Of a stretch of 64,000 nt of DNA, positions 44,570 to 53,555 are shown in pieces. The notes below the pieces were generated by a model. It did not search any database. It worked only from the letters and a program-made list of their open reading frames with translations, and was not told the origin of the DNA. Positions within the stretch are counted from its first letter, which is position 1; each line of letters starts with the position of its first letter. The position numbers and the translations under genes were made by a program. The stretch is from Pseudodesulfovibrio indicus (GTDB lineage Bacteria; Desulfobacterota; Desulfovibrionia; Desulfovibrionales; Desulfovibrionaceae). The stretch is from NCBI RefSeq assembly GCF_001563225.1, contig NZ_CP014206.1, forward strand, positions 2,356,001 through 2,420,000. Direction: 5' to 3'.

Positions 44570-45503
44570 TTCCCGACACACCGACCGCACGAAACGCGCG
44601 GCCATCGCAACCGCGTTGGCCGCCGTTTTTCTTTTCGTCCTGGCCTTGGCGGGGGCGGCGTTCGCCGGTTCTCTGTGGGACCCGCTGGTGGACCGGCTGG
44701 CCGCCGACGGCTTCGATCGGCGCAAGACCGCCTACCTCTTTTCCAGCCCGGACCTCGAGTTCTCCCCGGAGATCATGGCCCGGAAGATGAACGTCCTGCT
44801 CAACACCCGCCTGTCCACGCGCGAGCCCGGCCCGCCGCCGGAGCCGGAGGTCATGGACCGCTACCTCAATCCGCTGCTCATCGCCGGGGCCTACGCCTTC
44901 TATCGCGAGCACCGCGCGGACTTCGTCGTCATCCACGAGGAATACGGGGTGCCGGGGGAAGTGCTCACCGCCCTCATGCTCCTGGAGACGCGGCTGGGCA
45001 TGACCACAGGGGACTACAACGCGTTCACCATCCTGGCCTCCATGGCCCTGGCCCGCGATTTCTCGCTCATCGAGGACCGCATCGAGCGGACCGACATCAA
45101 GGCCGAGACAAGGGCGTGGCTGGTCCGTCGCACCGAGGAGAAGGGGGACTGGGCGTACGAGGAGCTGAAGGCGCTGATCCGCTACGCCAGAGGCAACAAT
45201 CAGGACCCGCTGTCCATCCCCAGTTCGGTCTACGGGGCCATCGGGCTATGCCAATTCATGCCCACCAGCGTCGGGCACTACGGCCGCGACGGATCGGGCG
45301 ACGGGCGCATCGATCTGTTCGAGACCCGCGACGCCCTGCACAGCATGGCCAACTACGTGGCCAGCCACGGCTGGAAGGATTCGCTGACCTGGGAGCAGAA
45401 GCTCAGGGTCATCTACCGCTACAACCACTCCGAGAGCTACGCCATGACGGTCCTGGCCGTGGCCGAAAAGATCGCCAAGACCAGGGAGCTCTTCGGGGGC
45501 TGA
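44547..45503 (+). CDS. mltB: MltB-type lytic murein transglycosylase
   Basis: The protein has about 318 residues. No ATG fits; the TTG at 44547 is chosen because GAGGAGG lies 9 bases upstream and it leaves a normal signal peptide (AIATALAAVFLFVLALAGAAFA). It would overlap the zinc-ribbon gene by 23 bases. The SLT/MltB domain shows VPGEVLTALMLLETRLG with catalytic Glu, and SSVYGAIGLCQFMPTSVGHY, followed by RIDLFETRDALHSMANYVAS. No lipobox Cys is seen, so it may be soluble in the periplasm, or anchored by an uncleaved signal. Confidence 0.85.
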   Translation: MSPWTESDSRHTDRTKRAAIATALAAVFLFVLALAGAAFAGSLWDPLVDRLAADGFDRRKTAYLFSSPDLEFSPEIMARKMNVLLNTRLSTREPGPPPEPEVMDRYLNPLLIAGAYAFYREHRADFVVIHEEYGVPGEVLTALMLLETRLGMTTGDYNAFTILASMALARDFSLIEDRIERTDIKAETRAWLVRRTEEKGDWAYEELKALIRYARGNNQDPLSIPSSVYGAIGLCQFMPTSVGHYGRDGSGDGRIDLFETRDALHSMANYVASHGWKDSLTWEQKLRVIYRYNHSESYAMTVLAVAEKIAKTRELFGG

Positions 45504-45509
45504 CCGGGC

Positions 45510-46616
45510 TTAGGCGCCGTCGAGCAAGCTCTGGTAGAGATTCAGGGTCCGCTTGAGGAATTCGTCGAGGGTCAGCTGGGACATGGTCCGCTTCTGGGCG
45601 GCCAGGGTCTCCTCGCGCTTGTCCGGGCGGGCGGCCAGGGTGACGGCGCGCGCCAGTCCGTCCACGTCGCCCGGCTTGACCAGCAGGTCGGGAAAGGCGA
45701 GGTCCGGCATGACGCCCACGTCGGTGGAGACCAGGGGGCGCTCGGCGGCCATGATCTCCAGGGCGGAGCGGGCGATGGCCTCGGACCACAGGGAGGCGAC
45801 CACGCCCACGTCCAGGGCGGACACGCAGGCGGCCACGTCGTCGCGCTTGCCGCTGATGCGGGTGATGTCCGCAATTCCCGCCTCGTCGATATGGGCCTTG
45901 ATCTGGTCGCTGGTCATGGCCGTGTCGAAGCCGATCAGGAAGAGCCGGATGTTGGCGATCCCTTCGGCGCGCAGTTTGGCCACGGCGCGAATGGTCTCCT
46001 GGTGGCCCTTGACCCGGTCGAACCGGCCCAGCAACCCGACCACCAGGTCGTCCGGACCGAAGCCGAACTCCCGGCGCACCCGGTCGCGCCCGGTCTGGTC
46101 GAAGCGGAACCTCTCGGTGTCCACGCCGCCGTGTATGAGCCACAGCCCGTTGGGTGGGGTGCGCATCTTGTGCAGGAAATAATCGGCCATGCGCCGGTTG
46201 GTGACCACCACGGCGTCGGCCACGCCCGCGTGGAGCCAGCGGTTCAGGGCGTCGGAGCGGGGCGGGCGCTGGTCGCCGCGGGTGCGGACCAGCTTGTAGC
46301 GGAAGCCGAACAGCTTGAGCAGCCCCCAGAGGAAGAACCCTTCGCCCCGGTGGCAGTTGACGATGTCCGGGCGGTGCGTGCGCAGGAGTTGTATGATATG
46401 CTTGGCCGCGCCCGCGAAGCGCACGGGGTTGGTGGTGTTCAGGTCCACGGAAACGGTCCGCAGCCCCGCCTGTACGGCGGCGGCCTCGGACAGGGTTCCG
46501 GCCTGGGTCAGCACCAGGACCTCGTGGCCCGCGTCGGCCAGGAGCTTGCTCAAGGTGATGGCGTACCACGCCGTCGCGTTGAACCAGCGGACATTGATGA
46601 CTTGGAATATTTTCAT
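45510..46616 (-). CDS. Glycosyltransferase family 4
   Basis: This 368-residue enzyme begins MKIFQVINVRWFNATAW (start at 46616; the upstream extension is unsupported). It is a GT-B fold: an N-terminal acceptor domain with DIVNCHRGEGFFLWGL, and a C-terminal nucleotide-sugar domain with VGLLGRFDRVKGHQETIRA (about 210-228). The EX7E-like region is SEAIARSALEIMAAERPLV (about 290). It probably adds a sugar during lipopolysaccharide or exopolysaccharide assembly. Acceptor unknown. It diverges from a family 2 glycosyltransferase. Confidence 0.88.
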   Translation of the reverse strand: MKIFQVINVRWFNATAWYAITLSKLLADAGHEVLVLTQAGTLSEAAAVQAGLRTVSVDLNTTNPVRFAGAAKHIIQLLRTHRPDIVNCHRGEGFFLWGLLKLFGFRYKLVRTRGDQRPPRSDALNRWLHAGVADAVVVTNRRMADYFLHKMRTPPNGLWLIHGGVDTERFRFDQTGRDRVRREFGFGPDDLVVGLLGRFDRVKGHQETIRAVAKLRAEGIANIRLFLIGFDTAMTSDQIKAHIDEAGIADITRISGKRDDVAACVSALDVGVVASLWSEAIARSALEIMAAERPLVSTDVGVMPDLAFPDLLVKPGDVDGLARAVTLAARPDKREETLAAQKRTMSQLTLDEFLKRTLNLYQSLLDGA

Positions 46617-46894
46617 TGATTGCGCCTGGGTGGACTGTTGGGTACACAACATGACAGGTAGCGACACCGAACGCAAGGTTTTACCGGACTGTTGAAAAAC
46701 GGCGATCTGCTTCGTTAAGTGAATTGTAGGCGAGTCTTCGAGCCGTACAAGATCTTATGACGTTGTTATGCGGCAAAAAGTTCAAACTCTCGCCTACAGG
46801 AACTGCCTTTCAATCTTGAATTTTTTTGCGCCTCGCATCTCGCCATTTTTGAACAGCCCGGATTCAAGATTATTTAAAGCTACTGGGGATATAC
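46617..46894. promoter_or_regulatory. Divergent AT-rich region between two glycosyltransferase genes
   Basis: Two interrupted inverted repeats were read: TGTAGGCGAG (46725-46734) with CTCGCCTACA (46789-46798), and AATCTTGAAT (46812-46821) with ATTCAAGATT (46862-46871). Both are exact over 10 bases. No gene; no clear promoter could be fixed. Confidence 0.4.
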
Positions 46895-47755
46895 ATGAAA
46901 AACAGTCTTGTATCCATCATATTGCCGACTTTCAACCGGGCGGAATTCCTGCCTCGCGCGCTGGACTCGGTCCTGGCCCAGAGCTACGGCAACTGGGAGT
47001 GCCTCGTCATCGACGACGGCTCCACCGACGGCACGGACGCGGTCCTGGCCCGGTACACCGATCCGCGCATCACGAGCTTCCGCCAGGAGAACCAGGGGGT
47101 GTCCGGGGCGCGCAACGCGGGCATCGCCCGGTGCCGGGGCGACGTCATGGCGTTGCTCGATTCCGACGACGAATGGATGGAGCGCAAGCTGGAGGCCCAG
47201 CTCGGCTACATGGCGGACAAGGGATTCGAGATATCCCAGACCGAAGAGATTTGGGTCCGCAACGGCAAGCGGGTCAACCAGCCCGCCCGGTATGCCCGGC
47301 CCGAGGGTTGGTTCTTTGATGCCTCCCTGGAGATGTGCCTGATCAGCCCGTCGTGCACCATGTTCACCCGGCGCGCCTGGGAGGTCATGGGACCCTTCGA
47401 CACGGCCATGCCGTCCTGCGAGGACTACGACATGTGGCTGCGCGCCTGCCTTCACTTCCCGGTGGGGCTGGTCCGGGAGCCGCTGACGGTCAAGCACGGC
47501 GGCAGGGCGGACCAGTTGTCCGTGTGCGTTCCCTGCGCCGACCTGCACCGCATACGGGCTTTGGTAAAAATCCTGCAAAGCCGAAAACTTGACGACGGGC
47601 AGCGCGAGTCGGCCCTGGACGCCCTGCGACGCAAGGTGGAGATATATATGCAAGGGTGCGAAAAGAGAGACAAAAAGGAAGAGGCAGACCGCGTTTGGAC
47701 CCTGTTTTGCATGGTCCGCGACGGGAAAGAAATTCCCTTGAATACGTTGTCTTAG
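46895..47755 (+). CDS. Glycosyltransferase family 2
   Basis: This 286-residue GT-A enzyme has the start VSIILPTFNRAEFLPRALDS, the nucleotide-sugar motif CLVIDDGSTDGTDAVL (about 33-48), and the DXD-like metal site ALLDSDDEWMERK (about 87-99). The following CEDYDMWLR (about 175-183) carries the ED pair used in catalysis. The C-terminal 60 residues are helical and charged. It transfers a sugar from a nucleotide donor, probably for surface polysaccharide. Confidence 0.9.
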   Translation: MKNSLVSIILPTFNRAEFLPRALDSVLAQSYGNWECLVIDDGSTDGTDAVLARYTDPRITSFRQENQGVSGARNAGIARCRGDVMALLDSDDEWMERKLEAQLGYMADKGFEISQTEEIWVRNGKRVNQPARYARPEGWFFDASLEMCLISPSCTMFTRRAWEVMGPFDTAMPSCEDYDMWLRACLHFPVGLVREPLTVKHGGRADQLSVCVPCADLHRIRALVKILQSRKLDDGQRESALDALRRKVEIYMQGCEKRDKKEEADRVWTLFCMVRDGKEIPLNTLS

Positions 47756-47830
47756 CGCATGCCGGGCGGTTGTTTTGCCCGCATGGTTTTCCATTTGCAA
47801 TCAGACGCTGTCCGGGCGTAAGGTGAGCAT

Positions 47831-49477
47831 GTGCCGATCCTAGCCAAACTCTTGGATAATCTCCCCGAAATCAGCCAGTCCAGGCTGGTGGCCTCCGGTT
47901 TCGGCGTCTGGCTGGCCTGGAGGGGCGACCTGAACAACACGGTCACCAACACCCTGCAGGAGTACGGCGCGCTGTGCGTGGCCAAGGACACGGATCAGGG
48001 ACTCTGGTACTGCAACACCACCGAGGTTTTCCGGGCCATCGCCCGGCTCCAGGTCTGGGCCCGCGTGAACCCCATGCCCGTGTTCTGTCAGATCGTGCCC
48101 CTGACCTTCCTGGTGGGGTACGACCTGTCGCATTCGGTGTCGCTCTCCGTGGAGCTGGACCGGCAGAAGGTTGCCTCTCCGACCGCCTTCGAGGTGGTGG
48201 TTCACCCCAAGCTCAAGGACGAGGTCCACACCGTCCACGGCCTGACCACGGAATCCGCCGGGCCCATGGAGGGGCTGGCCAACGTGGAGTGGCTGCGGCT
48301 GGTGGCGGACCAGGGACTGGACTATGAATCCACCCGCCGCTGGTACTTCATCATCAAGCCGCTGGGAAAGATGTCCGACAAGGAGAGCATCCTCGGCTGG
48401 CGCGATTTTTCCGCGGACATCATCGAGGTGCTCCAGCGGCTCGGGCTGAAATACATTTCCGACATCAAGGAAGGGGCGATCCTCCTGCCCCTGGACAATT
48501 TCCGGCTCCTGTGGACCTTCTGCACCGAGATGATGAACCTCATCCGGCGCAACAAGGAGGCTGCGGACAAGAAGTACTGGCCCGTGGTCATGGTGGCCAC
48601 CCCCCAGGCCAACCTGCCGTTTTCCTCGGACCTGCCCCGCAAGGTCGGCCTGGACTGGAACCGGATGACCCCGGATTTCCCGCACGTACGGTTCATGGAC
48701 GGCTTCCTGCTTAACCCCTGGTTCCGCATGAACGAGGCCCGCTTCGGCACCAGTCAGATCAACCTCGATTCCTGGTGCACCCTGGCCCTGCGCGACGGCG
48801 AGGAGGGCATGGACTACGGCACCCTTCAGGTGCCCATGCCCAACGCCCTGGCCGGAGCGGAAGGCGCCGTCGAGTGCTTCTACTGCGGCCTGAAGAACCA
48901 TCCGCCCTCCCAATGCCCGTCCAAGCGGCTGTCCGCGCCCCAGCCCCAGATCTGGCATCTGCTGGCCAAGACCAACCTGGACGATTTGGCCTCGGGCTTC
49001 GCGGGGCTTGATTCCGAAATCAGCGAAGGCAATTTCCGGGCCGACATCCAGCGGGTCATGGAGGAGCGCAAGGACGCCAAGAGCCTCACGGCCCGCGCGG
49101 TCTTCGAGATCAACGCTTCGGTTCAGCTGCGGACCCTGAAGCTGGTCTGGCGCAGCCGGAACAAGGAATGGGACGATGGCTTCAAGCAACTGGCCCCCCA
49201 GGAGGGCGAATACATCTGGGAGGCACTGGAAGCCCTGGAACAAGGGCAGATGGAGGATGCCGAGCGGCTGCTCAAGGAGGCGCAGGCCAAATATCCCAGG
49301 AGTTACCAGCCGCAGTCCCTGTGGGGTTACTGGTATCTGGAGCAGGGCGACCTGAGCCAGGCCATGTTCCATTGGCAGGAGGCGGAGCGCATGAGCTACA
49401 CCCCCTGCAACAGGCGACCATGGCCATGCTCCAGGCGCGGCTCATGGAAGTGGAGGGCAACCTCAAGGACGCCGTGA
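47831..49477 (+). CDS. Zinc-knuckle/TPR protein, N-terminal part of a frameshifted gene
   Basis: The frame runs 548 residues, but the last about 20 are out of the true frame. Residues 1-345 are unrecognised. Residues 349-362 are CFYCGLKNHPPSQC, an exact C-x2-C-x4-H-x4-C zinc knuckle. From about 470 TPR-like helices appear (EALEALEQGQMEDAERLLKE, YWYLEQGDLSQAMFHWQEAE). At the C run 49401-49405 the frame breaks: with one more C the protein continues ...SYTPLQQATMAMLQARL into the next feature. The combined protein would have about 885 residues. This is either a pseudogene or a base missed in assembly. Confidence 0.75.
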   Translation: MPILAKLLDNLPEISQSRLVASGFGVWLAWRGDLNNTVTNTLQEYGALCVAKDTDQGLWYCNTTEVFRAIARLQVWARVNPMPVFCQIVPLTFLVGYDLSHSVSLSVELDRQKVASPTAFEVVVHPKLKDEVHTVHGLTTESAGPMEGLANVEWLRLVADQGLDYESTRRWYFIIKPLGKMSDKESILGWRDFSADIIEVLQRLGLKYISDIKEGAILLPLDNFRLLWTFCTEMMNLIRRNKEAADKKYWPVVMVATPQANLPFSSDLPRKVGLDWNRMTPDFPHVRFMDGFLLNPWFRMNEARFGTSQINLDSWCTLALRDGEEGMDYGTLQVPMPNALAGAEGAVECFYCGLKNHPPSQCPSKRLSAPQPQIWHLLAKTNLDDLASGFAGLDSEISEGNFRADIQRVMEERKDAKSLTARAVFEINASVQLRTLKLVWRSRNKEWDDGFKQLAPQEGEYIWEALEALEQGQMEDAERLLKEAQAKYPRSYQPQSLWGYWYLEQGDLSQAMFHWQEAERMSYTPCNRRPWPCSRRGSWKWRATSRTP

Positions 49478-50487
49478 ACACCTACAAGCGGGTCAACACC
49501 GTTGCGCCCACCTGGGTGCAGCCGGTCTACCGGCAGGCGGTGTGCATGGTCAAGATGGGCTTCACCGGCCAAGCCATGGACATCCTCTTCGATCTCATCT
49601 CCCGCGACCCGAACATCTTCAACCGCATCCTGTTGGACCCGGAACTGGAGCGGGGCCGGGTGCAGCTCATGGGCGCGCTGTGGGAGAAATGGAACCAGGC
49701 CGAGACCACCGCCGAGGATATCCGCGAGGAGGTCAACTCCCTGACCGAGGACATCGCCAAGCGGTTCGACGAGGGGCATCCCTATTTCGAGACCGCCAAC
49801 GAAGAGCTGGACCGGCTCAAGAACTTGAGCCTGACGAGCAACTACGTGGCCTACCAGCAGATGCTCAAGGGCACGGAGCGGTTCCAGACCGCGCTCAGCG
49901 CCGAGGTCAAGCGCGAGGTCAAGCGCATCAACGCCAACATCGAATATCTTTCCGACCGGTTGCGCGAAATCCAGCGGGAGGCCGCCTGGTTCCCGTTTCC
50001 CCGGCTGCTCCTGGAGTTCAACCGGGAGTTCAACTTCTGCGTGGACAAGATCAACTGGATCAGGACCCAGCACCTCAATGATGCGGACAACTTCCGCAAG
50101 TCGCTGAAATTCGTGGACGAGATCGAGGAGCACATCCACAGCCTCCAGGGCCGCCTCGTGACCCTGCGGATCGTCCGGGATTCCACGCTGTTCACCCTCA
50201 TGCTCGGCCGCAATTTCATCTGGCTGGAGCTGGTCGGCCTGGGGCTGCTTCTGGTGGGACTGCCCGCGCTGATCTATTTCACCAAGGACATCCAGGGCAA
50301 CTACATCCTGGACATGATCAAGGACGCCAATCAGCGCTGGGAGATATCCAAGGGGCTGGTCATCATCCTGAGCATCCTCTGTCTGGCCGTGGCTTCGGTC
50401 AAGAGCGCCCTGTCCTTCGACCGCCGCAAGCGCGAGCTTTTCGAGCAGATCGACGATGAAATCCGCAAGGCTTCCCGGCGGCGTTGA
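49420..50487 (+). CDS. C-terminal part of the frameshifted zinc-knuckle/TPR membrane protein
   Basis: The frame is open from 49168, but sense sequence begins at about 49405. If translated alone the first ATG is at 49420 (355 residues). It continues the TPR region (EVEGNLKDAVNTYKRVNTVA, WVQPVYRQAVCMVKMGFTGQ), then a long charged coiled coil, and ends with two membrane helices (about GLGLLLVGLPALIYF and GLVIILSILCLAVASV) before a basic tail (RKASRRR). The full protein would be an inner-membrane-anchored TPR protein with a cytoplasmic or periplasmic zinc knuckle. Function unknown. Confidence 0.7.
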   Translation: MAMLQARLMEVEGNLKDAVNTYKRVNTVAPTWVQPVYRQAVCMVKMGFTGQAMDILFDLISRDPNIFNRILLDPELERGRVQLMGALWEKWNQAETTAEDIREEVNSLTEDIAKRFDEGHPYFETANEELDRLKNLSLTSNYVAYQQMLKGTERFQTALSAEVKREVKRINANIEYLSDRLREIQREAAWFPFPRLLLEFNREFNFCVDKINWIRTQHLNDADNFRKSLKFVDEIEEHIHSLQGRLVTLRIVRDSTLFTLMLGRNFIWLELVGLGLLLVGLPALIYFTKDIQGNYILDMIKDANQRWEISKGLVIILSILCLAVASVKSALSFDRRKRELFEQIDDEIRKASRRR

Positions 50488-50559
50488 TCCGACCCTTCCC
50501 AACAATCCCCCATCCGGGTTATGCTCCGTTTCGATAACCGGAATCGAAGCGGAGGAAAC

Positions 50560-51306
50560 ATGCACAAGCTGGTACTGATCCGACACGGACAGAGTGAATG
50601 GAACCTGGAGAACCGGTTCACCGGCTGGACCGACGTGGACCTGACCGAGCAGGGCGTCCGAGAGGCCCTGGACGGCGCCAAACTCCTCAAGGAGGCGGGG
50701 CTGACCTTTGACGTTGCCTACACCTCTGTGCTCAAGCGGGCCGTCCGCACCCTGTGGCGCGTGCTGGACGAGATGGACCTTATGTGGCTGCCCGTGCACC
50801 GCACCTGGCGGCTGAACGAGCGGCACTACGGCGCGCTTCAGGGGCTGAACAAGGCCGAGACCGCCAAGAAATACGGCGACGACCAGGTCTTTGTCTGGCG
50901 GCGCAGCTTCGACACCCCGCCGCCCGGGCTGGACCCAGGCGACGAGCGGTTTCCCGGCCGCGACCGGCGTTACGCCGATCTCGCCCCGGACGAGCTGCCG
51001 CGCTGCGAGAGCCTCAAGACCACCATCGAGCGGACCATGCCCTACTGGTTCGAGACCATCGCCCCCCAGGTACAGGCCGGGCGGCGGGTGCTCATCGTGG
51101 CCCACGGCAACTCCCTGCGCGGGCTGGTCAAGTACCTGGATTCCATGTCCGACGAGGCGATCACCACCCTGAACATCCCCACCGGGCTGCCGCTGGTCTA
51201 CGAGCTGAACCACGACCTGACCCCCGTGCGCCATTACTACCTGGGCGATCAGGAGGCCGCGGCCAAGGCCGCCGAAGCGGTTGCCAACCAGGCCAAGGGA
51301 GGGTAA
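50560..51306 (+). CDS. gpmA: 2,3-bisphosphoglycerate-dependent phosphoglycerate mutase
   Basis: This 248-residue glycolytic enzyme interconverts 3- and 2-phosphoglycerate through a phosphohistidine. The active-site motif [20 protein letters not shown] has His9 as phospho-acceptor, and the second His lies in [18 protein letters not shown]. The [16 protein letters not shown]-type region (here [20 protein letters not shown]) is diagnostic. The start at 50560 follows GGAGG. It is 12 bases upstream of mutY. Confidence 0.95.
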   Translation: MHKLVLIRHGQSEWNLENRFTGWTDVDLTEQGVREALDGAKLLKEAGLTFDVAYTSVLKRAVRTLWRVLDEMDLMWLPVHRTWRLNERHYGALQGLNKAETAKKYGDDQVFVWRRSFDTPPPGLDPGDERFPGRDRRYADLAPDELPRCESLKTTIERTMPYWFETIAPQVQAGRRVLIVAHGNSLRGLVKYLDSMSDEAITTLNIPTGLPLVYELNHDLTPVRHYYLGDQEAAAKAAEAVANQAKGG

Positions 51307-51318
51307 CTCTACCCCGGC

Positions 51319-52413
51319 ATGGACGGGAACGGATTCACCACACAACTCCTCGCCTGGTACGACGCGGGCAAACGGGACCTGCCCTGGCGGCGGGACCCCG
51401 ATCCCTACGCCGTCTGGGTTTCCGAGATCATGGCCCAGCAGACCCAGATCGACCGGGTGGTGGAGTACCACAACCGCTGGATGGCCCGCTTCCCGGACAT
51501 CCGCTCCCTGGCAGAGGCCGGGGAGGAGGACGTGCTCAACCTCTGGGAGGGGCTCGGCTACTACACCCGCGCCCGCAACCTGCACCGCGCCGCCGCCCTG
51601 GTCATGGACGAGTTCGGCGGCGATTTCCCCGCCGACTACGCGGACATCCGCGCCCTGCCGGGCGTGGGCGACTACACCGCCGGGGCCGTGGCCTCCATCG
51701 CCTTCGGATTGCCCGAGCCCGCCGTGGACGCCAACGTGCTGCGGGTCTTCGCCCGGCTCCTGGACGTGGCCGCACCGGTGCGCTCCAGGGAGGGGCGCGC
51801 GGTCATCGAGCAGGCCGTCCGCGAACTGATCCCCGAGGACCGGCCCGGCGACTTCAACCAGGCAATCATGGAGCTGGGCGCGCTGGTCTGCCGCAAGAAC
51901 CCGGACTGCGCCGGCTGCCCCGTGCGCGACCATTGCGCGGCCCTGGCCCGGGGCACCGTGGCCGAGCGGCCCGTGCTGCCCGCGCCCAAGGAGGTCATCC
52001 GCATCGACATGGCCACCGGGGTGCTGCTCCACGAGGGCAGGGTGCTCATCCAGAAGCGCAAGCCGGACGACGTCTGGCCCGGTCTGTGGGAGTTCCCGGG
52101 CGGGTGCATCGAGCAGGGCGAGACCCCGGAGCTGGCCCTGGCCCGCGAATACATGGAAGAGGTGGAGCTGCGCGTGCGCCCGGTGGAGAAGATCACCGTG
52201 GTCCGCTACAGCTATACCCGCTACCGGGTGACCATGCACTGCTTCCTGTGCGCCTTTGACGGCGATCCCGCGCCCCCGGTCTTCAACGAGGCCGTGGAGG
52301 GCGGGTTCGTGCCTCCGGCGCGCCTCGACGGCTACGCCTTCCCCTCGGGCCACCGACGGCTGGCCGAGACCATGCGCGCCGACGTCCGCTTCGCCCATCT
52401 GTTCGATTCCTGA
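51319..52413 (+). CDS. mutY: A/G-specific adenine glycosylase MutY
   Basis: This 364-residue base-excision enzyme removes A opposite 8-oxoG. It has the catalytic Glu in VSEIMAQQTQIDRV, the helix-hairpin-helix LPGVGDYTAGAVASIAFG, and catalytic Asp in AVDANVLRVFARL. A Cys cluster follows (CRKNPDCAGCPVRDHC, about 195-210), then a Nudix-like 8-oxoG-recognition domain with WEFPGGCIEQGETPELALAR. The cluster spacing reads C-x5-C-x2-C-x5-C, one residue shorter in the first gap than the usual x6. Confidence 0.93.
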   Translation: MDGNGFTTQLLAWYDAGKRDLPWRRDPDPYAVWVSEIMAQQTQIDRVVEYHNRWMARFPDIRSLAEAGEEDVLNLWEGLGYYTRARNLHRAAALVMDEFGGDFPADYADIRALPGVGDYTAGAVASIAFGLPEPAVDANVLRVFARLLDVAAPVRSREGRAVIEQAVRELIPEDRPGDFNQAIMELGALVCRKNPDCAGCPVRDHCAALARGTVAERPVLPAPKEVIRIDMATGVLLHEGRVLIQKRKPDDVWPGLWEFPGGCIEQGETPELALAREYMEEVELRVRPVEKITVVRYSYTRYRVTMHCFLCAFDGDPAPPVFNEAVEGGFVPPARLDGYAFPSGHRRLAETMRADVRFAHLFDS

Positions 52414-52521
52414 TTTTTACACCATTCCAATCGGTTGCGCCGTTCGGCACAGCCCTTGCTTTTCCACCGTCGGGACCCTCTTTCGGGCCAATTTTTTGAC
52501 GTTCAAAGGCAGGAGTGGAAC

Positions 52522-53499
52522 ATGTCCATTGGGAAGATCGGCGGATACGAGTTCATGCGGGCGGCGCGGCCCGCCACCGGCGACTCCGTGTCCGAGCAGA
52601 AACGGCTGGCGCACATCAAGGCGGCCTACGACAACCAGATGCGCATGACGCAGCACCTTTTCGGCGAGGCCGACCAGGGTGGGCACGGAGAGGACAATGC
52701 GTCCTCGTTCGACGTGTCCATGATCAACGACAACATGATGATGGAGGCGCTGTCCGTGATCTCGCGGATCATGCGCGAGGAGGCGGCGGTCCGCACCCCG
52801 TCCGCGCCCGCCGCCGGGGCCGCCCCGGTGCGGCAGGCCGGTCTGCCGGGCAACGGAAGGCGCATTCCCGGCGAGCTGTCCGCCCGGTTCGAGTCGGGAG
52901 ACGCCGGGGTCGGGGCCATCGGCTGGGACCGCGTGGGCGGCACCTCCTACGGCAAATACCAGATCGCCTCCAGGACCGGGACCATGGACGAATTTCTGTC
53001 CTATCTCGACGGGCACAGGCCGGATTGGGCGGACCGGCTGCGCGCGGCGGGACCGGCGGATACCGGGGAGAAGGGCGGGGCCATGCCCGTGGAGTGGAAG
53101 GCCATCGCCGCCGAGGACCCCGTCGGGTTCGAGAAGGCCCAGCACGACTTCATCGCTTCCAACACCTACGATCCGGCCAGGGAGATGATCCTGCGCCGTA
53201 CCGGGCTCGATTTCGACAACGCGCCGCCGGTCCTTCGCGAGGTCCTCTGGTCCACCTCGGTCCAGCACGGCCCCACGGGCGCGGCCAACATCTTCAACAA
53301 GGTCATCGACCGGTTCGTGGGCCACGGCCGCGACGAAGACTTCAACGCCATGCTCATCAAGGGCGTGTACGAGACGCGCAAGGATCAGTTCGGGGCCTCC
53401 ACCGCGCGGGTGCGCCGGAGCGTCGCCAACCGCATGGACGAGGAGAAGAGCCTGGCCCTGAACATGCTCGAAAAGATGTCGGTCAACCGGATGGTCTAG
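52522..53499 (+). CDS. Muramidase-like protein resembling the VgrG3 C-terminal domain
   Basis: The protein has 325 residues. Residues 1-105 are helical and unrecognised, with an Ala/Pro linker. From about 115 the sequence matches lysozyme/chitosanase-like muramidases found at the C-terminus of Vibrio VgrG3: SARFESGDAGVGAIGWDRVG with probable catalytic Glu124, GGTSYGKYQIASRTGTMDEF, and the later AQHDFIASNTYDPAREMIL and SVQHGPTGAANIFNK. It has no signal peptide and no secretion genes nearby. It may act in cell-wall passage (flagellar or secretion machinery) or as an exported effector. Confidence 0.7.
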   Translation: MSIGKIGGYEFMRAARPATGDSVSEQKRLAHIKAAYDNQMRMTQHLFGEADQGGHGEDNASSFDVSMINDNMMMEALSVISRIMREEAAVRTPSAPAAGAAPVRQAGLPGNGRRIPGELSARFESGDAGVGAIGWDRVGGTSYGKYQIASRTGTMDEFLSYLDGHRPDWADRLRAAGPADTGEKGGAMPVEWKAIAAEDPVGFEKAQHDFIASNTYDPAREMILRRTGLDFDNAPPVLREVLWSTSVQHGPTGAANIFNKVIDRFVGHGRDEDFNAMLIKGVYETRKDQFGASTARVRRSVANRMDEEKSLALNMLEKMSVNRMV

Positions 53500-53517
53500 G
53501 GGAGATTTCCGGGACGG

Positions 53518-53555
53518 AAAAAAAGGGAGCGCGGTTTGCCGCGCTCCCTTTTTTT
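53518..53555. terminator. Bidirectional terminator between muramidase and hemerythrin genes
   Basis: A 10-bp stem GGGAGCGCGG/CCGCGCTCCC (53525-53534 with 53539-53548) with loop TTTG, flanked by seven A and seven T. It serves both convergent genes. Confidence 0.9.

Noticed and set aside
52522-53499. Prophage endolysin
   Set aside because: No phage structural, holin or integrase genes flank it, and both neighbours are housekeeping or regulatory genes.
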